A stretch of 64,000 nt of DNA, from assembly GCA_944548615.1 (NCBI GenBank), contig OX155965.1, forward strand, positions 21,252,007 through 21,316,006, given 5' to 3'. This DNA is from Micropterix aruncella. Its lineage: Eukaryota > Arthropoda > Insecta > Lepidoptera > Micropterigidae. Below the pieces are notes generated by a model. The model saw nothing but the letters and a program-made list of their open reading frames with translations, was not told the origin of the DNA and ran no database searches. The position numbers and the translations under genes are program-made. Below are positions 1 to 9,900 of this stretch, piece after piece (the first letter of the stretch is position 1; every line of letters begins with the position of its first letter).

Positions 1-79
1 TATTTGATTAAAATATATGGCGTTATTTATATATTGTTAGTGTGTATTTAAATATTGTTAGTGCATACATATGAAGTAT

Positions 80-420
80 TCCAACCCAAATTTGATAATA
101 TTGTGTACAAAATGTCCACCAAATCACTCTATAGGTACCAAATTTCAAGTCTTCAAGTCTAATATTTCGAGATTGATGTATGACTAGCGCGTTCTGGTGG
201 ACCAATTTCAACCACAATCATTTCAACTCTTGCCATCATTTCAACTCAACCAAATGATGTCGAATTTCAGCTCAATCGGATTAAACGTTTGGGCGCTACC
301 GTGGAGGTAGCGCACAGGAATTCACACAGGAAGATACACAGACACACAGATAGACTTTAATCTGGAAATGATTTTAATCGTATTAGGGGATCTAAAATAA
401 ATATTTCCGTCTTCGTTCCG
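80..420 (+). repeat. Dispersed repeat, copy 1
   Basis: Non-coding repeat. The stretch around 260-420, with its 'GGGCGCTACCGTGG' core and 'TCTGGAAATGATTTTAATCG' tail, recurs at 46850-47165. The part around 90-210 recurs on the minus strand near 14730-14890. It looks like a LINE or SINE 3' region common in moths; the superfamily is not determined. Confidence 0.5.
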
Positions 421-530
421 TACACGAACAAGCTAAGCGCACCAATCTCGACACCATTTATGCATATATTCCAATATTATTTAGTTCCTAAATTCATAAA
501 TTTAGTATATAAGGAATATTTAATAGGAAT
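421..530 (+). repeat. Direct repeat, copy A (partner 4603-4710)
   Basis: About 105 bp beginning 'TACACGA(A/C)CAAGCTAAGCG' and running to 'GGAATATTTAATAGG' recurs with few mismatches at 4603-4710, about 4.2 kb downstream in the same orientation. The pair brackets the 186-bp satellite. Confidence 0.6.
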
Positions 531-642
531 ATTTAATATCGAGAAAGGGTAGAATTGGTTTTTTTTTTAAAAAGTAATAATTTTTAGAGTAGTAATTTTT
601 GAAATAGTATGGTTCTAACGAAGGGGAATTTCTTATTTATTC

Positions 643-779
643 TATAATCGGCGCGTAAGTGTTAGTTACCGCCTGAGGTGCGACAGGGATGAGACGTAGT
701 GATAGAGGGAGTGAGACGGGAGTGAGAGACGAGGTGAGACGCACCTTAGGAGGTGACTAGCACTTGCGCGCAGACTATA
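643..779. repeat. Small foldback (MITE-like)
   Basis: Left arm 643-682 and right arm 740-779 are imperfect inverted copies (about 40 nt each, built around 'GCGCGTAAGTGTTAG' and 'CTAGCACTTGCGCGC'). The GC-rich loop holds GAGACG-type repeats. No coding capacity. No target duplication was confirmed. Confidence 0.5.
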
Positions 780-1216
780 GGAGATCGTTCCAGTCTTGCA
801 CCATGGACTCTACAAGAATAGGAATAGAAATCAGTATTATGTTAATTGTAATTATCAATACACAGTTCAATAATGGAAATCAAATTTAAAAGTCATAATA
901 AATTTACAATAAATTATAATTTAATTACATTAAATTCATATTTTTTTAAAATTCAATTGTAAATAAGCACTAAAGATAAAGCGTTATAAACTAATGTACC
1001 ATATTTATGTGTTTCTATCTTTTTACAGAATAAAACAGTTATTAAGAAGACAATTCTTTAATAATCTGAAAAATTCCATATGACTCAAAGGTTTTATATT
1101 GGCTAGTGTATTGTTTATGTTAATCTCTGCCATATGACTATTGTTCGTTTTTAATAATCCACCTCGAATTAATTTTAAAAAATATATATAATGTAAACAT
1201 TTCGAGAAGAATAATA

Positions 1217-1327
1217 ATGAGTCATATAAATCTAGAGGATGATTTGAATCCTGTTAAACCGGAAGTATGGAATGACGGAAAATACAGAGGACTAAAAAAA
1301 CCACAAGAAGAGGACCCCATGCAGTAA
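1217..1327 (+). CDS. Very small hydrophilic ORF, unrecognised
   Basis: A 36-codon ATG-to-TAA reading frame rich in charged residues (Asp, Glu, Lys), with an AATAAA about 100 nt downstream. I do not recognise it. It could be a short gene, a terminal exon or chance. It has no close homologous repeat inside the window. Confidence 0.15.
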   Translation: MSHINLEDDLNPVKPEVWNDGKYRGLKKPQEEDPMQ

Positions 1328-1767
1328 CTGCTACTCAGAGAAATAACGAAAACTTTATTAAAAAAGCGATACTTCCACAGGAGTTTGTTTGTAAATTAAA
1401 CATATGTTTTCAGCCTCACTAAATTGCACAAATAAAACTTCTTAAGGTTTAATTTCGCCAGTTGTTTTATTCCTACATTTTTGGTTGATATTTTATGATC
1501 CCAATGCGCGCAGACATATAGGAAATTATTATGAGCATCAGCAATGGGATCAGAAAATTTTCTTACGGCGGAAGTCAGTAAAAATCATGTCAAGTCACTC
1601 AGCAGAATGACGGAGTGGTCGTATACGTGTATGATAATTAGTACTTAAATGACACATAAATCCAATTACCTTGTAATATTTAGATTTTAGTATTAATCGA
1701 ATCAATGATACCTACATTAAAGTTAATAAGAAGCGATGGTAAATTGTAAAGTGGGTATCTTGTTAAA

Positions 1768-1803
1768 GGGTGGGAAGTAAAGGTGTTGGGGAGGTGGGTG
1801 GGG
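1768..1803 (+). other. G-run cluster, possible G-quadruplex
   Basis: Five runs of three or four G (1768-1770, 1772-1774, 1788-1791, 1796-1798, 1800-1803) in an otherwise AT-rich region. Only the spacing supports a quadruplex; no function is implied. Confidence 0.25.
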
Positions 1804-3548
1804 TGTGGAGAGATGGTGGCCTTTGCTGGTGCGCTCGATAAAGTAATTTTCTCCCGGCTAATTGGCCGTCGTGAAGTGTCATAGCAAAGCCCGGTTCAAT
1901 CTGAATATCTCTCGAGGACCTTTACTTATTGTGATCTGAAGGAAAGCGAGCCTTTGAGAAAATACTACTTATTTCTTACAGGAGACTTATAATCGAATAG
2001 AACTCTATCTAAGTGAAAAACCAAATAACGTTTTAATAGTAGCGTTGGGCATCAATTATAAGTAAAAATGTAACCAAAAGACCTCGTCTACTACCAATAA
2101 TTCTACTACCGATACGACCAATAATACTAAGGCGTATTTCGTGTATTCGCTAATTAATACTTTCACATATAAAAGTAATTCTATCTCATTCTCTATTAAA
2201 TAATACCAATTGTTGGATATTATAATTTTTGAATTGTTTATACTTTTTTTTAAGCCCGATTATAATGAACTGACTGGTTTCTCATGTAAGTTTAATTAAA
2301 TATTATTGGACGATGGTAAACAGATTAAGAAACTGCTTTTAAGAGGATTGTGCGAAAATTGATCACTCGGTAGAATCTTTGGAGACATAGACACAACAAA
2401 CTAACCAAACAATTAACAGTATGTATTTCATCCTAGAACGATTACAGTATCTGTGCCACTAACAGAGTGACGACTTCGAAACTATTTGTTTTGACTATCG
2501 GGCGGGTGGGTGTAGCTCGTTGACACAGGCAAAAATGTAACTGTCTTAGCGAGACCTCCGACTCTATCCTCGACCGGCATCCGTCTGACATTAACGCCTT
2601 GTACAGAGATGCCTTCTAAGCCTAAGTCTACACAGTTGCTTTGTAATTCAAAATATATTCTCTTTAAAAAAATGGAATATATTGTAAAATTCGATTCTTG
2701 TATTTTATAATATCAACTTGGGATTGGAGATTTAATTATTATTTTAATATAGTTTTGAAATAAAATCGGAATCATAACATTTTGGTAAATGTTTCAAAAT
2801 ATTTTTGCGGAATCATAAAAAAGAGTAACAAATTTCGATTTTAAATGATTTTTAGGGTTTCGTACCAAAGCCTACAGAGCCGACAGAAACCTATTGCTAT
2901 TCATTGTATGTCTGCCTGTGTAATTATCTGTAGGATACCATTGATTATCTCCACAAGTTTTAAAAATATATTTATGAAATTTGGCATGGTTATAGAACTT
3001 TCGTGTCCACACCTAACCCTACTCTTTGTAATGGTTTTCGTATCTACAGGCCTCTTTCTGCGTTTTTGCTAAGTTATTATTTCAAACAAACGAACTGTTC
3101 AGTTTAACCGGATATTCGGTTCATTATTAACCGAGTATCAGGTATCCGGTGTGAGGTTCAATCATTATTTGGCCCATCACTAGTATTTATCCGTTGTCAT
3201 TAGCATGTCTAAGATACCTTGACCGTACATCCAACCTTCCCATACACCCGACGGGTATATAGAAAACGGTTTTTTTGGCCTATGTTATGTATTTTATATA
3301 AATAAGGTTTGGTAATGAGAAATATAATTTAATACGCACTTGGAAGCGATAGCGTTTAATAATTAAACAATTTATTAAAAGCTAGAAATAGGTTTTATTT
3401 ATTGTTATACCAAAGCAAAATCTGAGACAATATAAAATAATGACATCAATTTTCTTTATAAAATATAAAATAAAAATAAACATAGTAGAAAGTCTCGTTT
3501 TTTGGTATATTTAGGATCACGACAATATCCTATGTTATTATAAAATGC
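1804..3548. other. AT-rich stretch with no recognised gene
   Basis: I see no convincing coding exon, RNA gene or repeat boundary here. A 75-codon open frame at 2845-3072 has no recognisable motif and is treated as chance. Confidence 0.4.
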
Positions 3549-4330
3549 ATTCAATCATCACTATTAAACAGGGCTGTTTCCTTATTTTATCAGCAAAACG
3601 TTTACTTTATGGACTCTCTCAAATAACCTATTAAAATGCGATAAATATTTTAAATTTAGCATATCCTAATAATTTTCAATAATACCTACTTAAAATGCTA
3701 ATGGCTCATTAGTCGTGAAATAATACTAAGAATGTGAATTCAACCATTATTATTTAAAAGAGTTGTTTCCTTATTTTGTCAGCAAAACGCTAACTTTATG
3801 GACTTTTTCCAATAACCTATTAAAATGCAAAAAATATTTTAAAGTTAACATTTCCTTATTCATTTTCAATCAGAAATGAAATGCTAATGGTTCATTAGTC
3901 GTGAAATAATACTATAAATGTGCATTTAACCGTCACTATTTAATAGGGCTGTTTCCTTATTTTGACAGCAAAACGCTAACTGTATGGACTTTTTCCAATG
4001 ACCTAATAAAATGCAATAAATATTTTAAAGTAAACATTTCCTAATTCATTTTCAATAAGACATGAAATGTGTATGGTTCATTAATCGGGAAATAATACTA
4101 TGAATGTGCATTTAAATGTCACTATTTAATAGGGCTGTTTCCTTATTTTGTCAGCAAAATGCTTACTTTATGGACTTTGCCAAATGACCTATTAAAATAC
4201 CATTAATATTTTAAAATTAACATTTCATATTCGTTTTTAAAAAGACATACGATGCTAATGGCTTATTAGTCGTGAAATAATACTACGAATGTCCATTCAA
4301 CAATCACGATTTAATATGGCTGTTTCCTTA
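3549..4330. repeat. Tandem satellite, ~186-bp unit, 4.2 copies
   Basis: Repeat units start at 3549, 3738, 3924, 4110 and 4295 (spacings 189, 186, 186, 185). Each begins 'ATT(C/T)AA' and contains 'GGGCTGTTTCCTTATTTT', 'CAGCAAAACG' and 'ATTAGTCGTGAAATAATACT'. The fifth copy breaks off after about 36 bp. The units differ at many sites, so the array is not freshly amplified. Confidence 0.85.
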
Positions 4331-4602
4331 CTTTTCATATTTTCCTCATTTTTCTCATCATCATATGTCACATGGCCGTGACGCCATGCAAATTGGGTCG
4401 TCGCGTGTCGTCCGTTAATATTTCTTTTTAGCAGGTCGCAATTTGCAGTTTAAAGGCTGCCGTCCCACTGTGAGGCAAGGAGGCGTGCAGCACTAGCAGC
4501 TGCAGGCGGGCGTACCGTACGTGTCGGCCACGTCACGTGTCAACGTGAACAACACTCCAGAATGTTCCGCCCGCCAGCGCCACTAAATTGCACGTGCGAA
4601 AA
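4331..4602. other. GC-rich spacer between satellite and direct repeat
   Basis: Locally GC-rich sequence with ACGT and CACGTG motifs (around 4515-4600). No coding frame or RNA gene was recognised. Confidence 0.3.
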
Positions 4603-4710
4603 GTACACGACCAAGCTAAGCGCACCAATCTCGACACCATTTATGCATATATTCCAATATTATTTAGTTCATAAATTCATAAATTTAGTTCATAAGGAAT
4701 ATTTAATAGG
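4603..4710 (+). repeat. Direct repeat, copy B (partner 421-530)
   Basis: Near copy of 421-530 in the same orientation. See the partner entry. Confidence 0.6.
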
Positions 4711-5831
4711 TCCTCTTGTAACGCTCTAAAATAGGGCAAATAATATATTTTTTTAAATGCTACAAAAAAAATTAAGAAAAGCAAAATAATCCATTGGACC
4801 AGTAACCGTCCAACAAGCCCAAAAGCCACATAAGAAGTGCCGAATATAGCTTTAAGCTGATTAAAAGTCATGTAAAGGCGTTAAGAATAACTCTCACCTA
4901 TGTAAAGGTGTCATTTAAAGCAATTTGGCTTATATTACCTTTTAGTCGTATTTATAATTTTGTTGTATACAGCCTCTTCGTCGATTAAGGATGGTATAAT
5001 CGCTATAAAGTAGACTAATTTATAACCATTTTATAATAGTCGCCTAAATAAACTTTATAGAACAAACAAAACAAAACCCTTTACATAACCCTTACTCCAC
5101 CAAAGGCTGTATAATGGTTACAAGACCCACCCTTATACAGTTTATAGTCATATTGTTGTCGATAGGACCTCACTTACGTGGCTTATAGTTTTATAAAGGT
5201 TATATTAAAGTTGCACATGCCATATAAGCAAAGCGGCCATTTTTTTGGAAGCTTAAAAACCTAAATTTTTTGTATTATATTTTTAAAGATATTTTAAGTG
5301 ATAAAATACACGTATTATAGGCAAATCCGATTTCAATGTGTTTGAACCATACTTAGTAATTGTTCTTTTTTATTGCGAAAAAAATATATTTACAAAAAAC
5401 TTAATATTTTGAGTTAGAGAGTTAAAATATTAATATTTTGAAGGCGCAATAAAATTTTGTTAGACATGTTACTTAATATTGTCGATGAAATGATGTCCGC
5501 GGAAGAATTTCATACAATCATTCATACAATACAATCATTTTAAAGTCAATAAAATTCAATATAATAGTAGCCATTAGGAATTTTATGTTTGCGGCGGCAA
5601 ATAATCATGCAGCTTCCTTTCGTTACCATTATATATCATTTTAAGGCTTTACCTGACTAGAAGTTGTAAAAAAATATCAATTTGAGACACCTTTACAGCC
5701 GATCGCTATATAAGGGTGGCTTATACCGCCAGAGGTAGCCGTTATGACTTCTATTCAGCTTAAAGCCGTAAAAAATTCGGCTAATCCGGTCATATAGCAG
5801 TTATATTAACATTTATATGACCAGTACTTGT
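4711..5831. other. AT-rich stretch, insertion target of the BEL/Pao element
   Basis: No gene recognised. Motifs of the type 'CCACCCTTATA' near 5128 and 'TATAAGGGTGGCTTATA' near 5709 lie in opposite orientations, so an old inverted-repeat element may have been here. The final five bases, CTTGT (5827-5831), are the target duplicated by the retrotransposon. Confidence 0.35.
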
Positions 5832-6929
5832 TGTACGAATTATCACTTGCATTATCTAATATGGGTGGCTGTTCGCGAGAGATCGATTCTTAGAAGCTTA
5901 TATTCCTCTTTCACACGCTCGAGCCACCCCATAACAGACATAAATAACAGACACTGAAACAAAATACGGCTCATTCAAATATTAAAATCATCCGCAAGGA
6001 AGTCCTAACTAAATACGCAGGACAAAATTCCATGAAAGGTCCTGGTAATAATATATCGCCGTCTTTAAGGGCCGAAGACCCCTAATTAATTATCAGCCTG
6101 TCATTTCTCGCAGTGGATATATCGAGGGTGTCGACCGATAACAAAAAATCGTAAACGCGGCAAGCCGCTCGCGCAACCCTCTTATATTAAAACAAATGTG
6201 GTAATCTCAAAATAATCGCAATGTTTGAGGTAATTAGGAGGCTATTAATTATTCGACTGAAAGCTTGGATAAAATCAAATACTTATAATTTTGCTAGCTA
6301 TTCGAAGGAATTTTAAGTACTAAATATGATGTATTGTTAATGTTTAATCTACATATTTTCGCTATAAACCTAATGATAATGTAGTAGTAATACATATTAT
6401 AGAAAATTACCTTCAATTAAGGTGAGATTAATTTAAGTTAAAAATGTAAGCCTGATTGAATAATATGTACTCTCGCTAAGCCACACCCCTTAACCCTCAG
6501 TAGGCCGGTCTCTTACCGCCGCCATTGCCTTTTAACCAATCACGGGTTAGAGTGGCGGGGCTTTAGCGAGGCTAGTGAACGATTTTGGAAAATCGAACAG
6601 TCACAAAAATACCGAGGTCGAGAATGAACGACCCTTAAGCGGCGGGATAATAGTGTACATACGGCAGCCCTTGGCTGGTCTCGTACTCGCGCGCATAATT
6701 TAAGTGTATACTGTAACTCACGAGTAAATTGAGGGACAATAAACGTTCTTTTGAAATAAACTCTTTCACTGTGTGATCATCTAATAGAGTGTGAACCAGA
6801 TACGGGAGACTACTCGGCGGCCAGGAAGAACGAGAGAACCCGAAGGTAAATAACATTTACAGTCCACAAAAACCACCCTTCAGCAGTGGGAGAAACTCAC
6901 AGAAAAATAACTGATGGATTTTATAACCA
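5832..6929 (+). repeat. 5' LTR of the BEL/Pao element
   Basis: Begins TGTACGAATT and ends TTATAACCA. It matches the 3' LTR over its whole 1098 bp as far as I can see by eye. AATAAA signals at 6738-6743 and 6755-6760 could mark the end of the R region. A 73-codon minus-strand open frame recurs in both LTRs and is not a gene. Confidence 0.95.
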
Positions 6930-6991
6930 TAAGTGATCCATCGCAGCCGGATGAAAAATAAAGAAAAGAACCTTGAAAAATAAATTGTACG

Positions 6992-9900
6992 ATGGAGTCG
7001 ACCGCAGAAAAATCGAACGTATCGAGGCGGACCTGGTCACAAAGCAGCAGGAGGAGTGAAAGAGTTCAGGAAGTGAAAGAAGCATCAGAACAGCTGAGGC
7101 GGGTCACCAGAGAACAAGCAAAGGTAGCCGCGGAAAAGAAAAAATTGGAATCAGAGGCGATAACGCAAAGGGAACAACTCCGTGCGACCGAAGAGATAGC
7201 GACGGCAAAACGCAGATCGGAGGCGGCAGGGGCGGCGGCTGCGATTCAAGTGCAACATGCAGATTTAGAAGCTGAATTGCAGATGCTAGAAGCAGACCGT
7301 CAGCACGCACTTAGAGTGTTAGACGTAGTTTCCGAAGCTTACGACTCAGAAAAAAGCGGAGAATGGGAGACAAGAAGTTACGCCGATCTTGAAGAAACAG
7401 CAGGTCGTACTACGCTGTGGGCAGAGACGCAAGCACCGCTGACTTCATATAGTGAACCCGACCAAATAAAACCACGAAATGAAGAGAGATACCGCGGCAG
7501 GAGAGAAGAAGAATCGGACGAGGCGATGCAGCACGAGGCGGGCGCGGCGGCACCTCACGGGGCAACACATCGCGCGGCGCACGAGGGGATGCGGCTCGAG
7601 GCGGGCGCGGCGGCACCTGACGGGGCGGCGCATCGCGCAGCGGGCGGCGAAATCGCGACCGCAGCGGACGCGGCGGCCACAGACGCCGCCGCGGCCGCTG
7701 GCTCCAGCACAGGAGACGGGTCCGATGACAGCGCGAGCAAAAAATTAATAAGCCAGGTATGTCGAGTAATTTCAATAGCCTCCTCGAAGCCGCAATATAA
7801 CAAGGAACTTCCACACTTTAGTGGAGATCCACTTCAGTTTTTAGCCTTTAAATCGATTTTTAACCAGTCCACCGAAGTTATAGGTCTGAATGACGAACAA
7901 AACTTACTTCGCTTGCAATCCGCGATACGCGGACGAGCAAGAGATTGCGTTTCAGGGTTACTTTTATCCCCTGCGAACGTTGGCGAAATAATGAAAACAT
8001 TAGAGACGTTATTTGGAAATCCAAATGTAATTATTCAGCGCACACTAGCTGATTTACGTAAAACCAGGGACCTCTCTGAATTTATAGAAGCAGAGGAATT
8101 GTTGCAATTTGCTTGCCAAGTTAAGAATCTGGTGGCCACAGTAAAATCAGTAAATAGGATTGAGCACCTATGGAACCCAGAACTTTTAGGTTCTCTTGTA
8201 GCGAAGTTGCCAAAAAACTTATTAACATTGTGGCTAGGAGATAAAGGAAAGGGTAAACCAGACGAACCGGTTATCATACGATTCGCATCTTGGCTAGAAA
8301 CACTAGCGATAGACTCGCAAGATGCGGGAATAGGTCCATTAGACAGCGGTAGAAAAAATCAAGTAGTAGCGCGCGATAAAAAGTATAAACAGCAAAATCA
8401 TAAAAATTACGTTCTTAACATGACTGAGCAGTCTCGTATGAAATGCCCAAATTGTACCGGCGATCATTTTCTCAGCAAATGCGAAAGGTTTAAAAAACTT
8501 TCCCTAGACTCTCGCTGGGGAGTCGTAAAATCACTTAAGCGATGCTTTAAATGCCTTGCACCTTCGCACGGCAGGAAAAACTGCCCAGCCTATAAAAGGT
8601 TTCCTCGATTTAAGTATCATTTCTTACTTACTGCCGCGGACGCGGCGCTCGGCGGAACCGAGATAATTACGGCAACAGCCGAAGGTGAAACACAGACCGG
8701 GGCTATTGTCGCGCATACAGTAGCCAACAACAGAGTCCTCTTGCAAGTTTTACCGATAACGTTAATAGGACCAAAGGGGAGAAAGGTAGTTTACGCGCTT
8801 TTAGACAGCGGATCGACGGTCTCTATAATAGACCGCGAAGTCGCGCAAGAGCTGAATATTAGAGGGCCTCCCACCAATATGGAGGTATGTGGTATAGGAA
8901 GTATGAAAACTTCTTCTAAAGGGGCTGAAACAGTCTCGTTTCAAATAAGGGGGGAATTGGGCCGTAAGGTTTTCGACGTGCAGGCTTATAGTATTGCGGC
9001 GTTAAACCTTCCGAAATTAAAAAATTTATCGGCGGCCGCCTCTGATTTTGACACTTTGACTGCGGTGAAAGTCGACAAAATATCAGATGTCCAACCGCGC
9101 CTACTAATCGGGGCTAATTGTTGGGAATTAATCGTTTCACGCGGATTAAGGCGCATTAATGACGAATTATCGTTGTCAAAAACACTACTGGGCTGGGTTC
9201 CAGTGGGACGAGTATCTGTAGATAGGCAAAATGACGCATTACATAGCTTCTGCCTAAGTGATAGCGGTAGCAATGACGCGTCTCTTCAGAGATTACTCGA
9301 GGAAAACCTCAGATTAGAGCAAGACTGGCCGAATAAAAAGCGAGAACTTGCGGACTCGGTAAGGTCTAAAAAATTATTGGAATCCACTACTTCGTTAAAC
9401 GGCGGGGTATGGCACACGGGGTTGCTCTGGCGAGATGACAGACGTGTTCTTCCTGATAGCCGACCTATGGCGCTAGCTCGACTTCACGCCGTCGAGAGAA
9501 AAATGGACAGAGATCGGACTTATGGAGACGCTTATTGTCAGAAAATGGACAAGTACTTAGCAGAAGGTTACGCCGAAGAAGTAGACCCTTCCAAATTAGC
9601 CGGCCGAACTGATATATGGTTTTTACCACACTTGGGTGTCTGTAGCGCCGCCAAAGGAAACAAGCTTAGGATCGTGCATGACGCTGCTGCTAGCGTAAAG
9701 GGAGTATCTCTAAATAGCTTACTGATAACGGGGCCAGACTATAATCAAAGCATAACAGGTATACTTTTTAGGTTCCGCGAGCATCCGGTGGCTTTTACCG
9801 CCGATATTGGGGACATGTTCATGCGTATTAAGGTGATCGAGGACGATACCTATAGTCAGTTGTTCCTTTGGCGGGGATATCGGCGCGATATAGAACCTCG

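Noticed and set aside
3549..4330. Could the regular repeats be a CRISPR array?
   Set aside because: Whole 186-bp units repeat with no conserved-repeat/unique-spacer pattern, and the window is eukaryotic.
6635..6856. 73-codon minus-strand open frame, repeated exactly at 13502-13723
   Set aside because: Both copies lie inside the two LTRs, so the duplication reflects the LTR pair and not a gene family.
7410..7814. 134-codon minus-strand Arg/Pro-rich frame
   Set aside because: Shadow of the GC-rich gag segment on the opposite strand.
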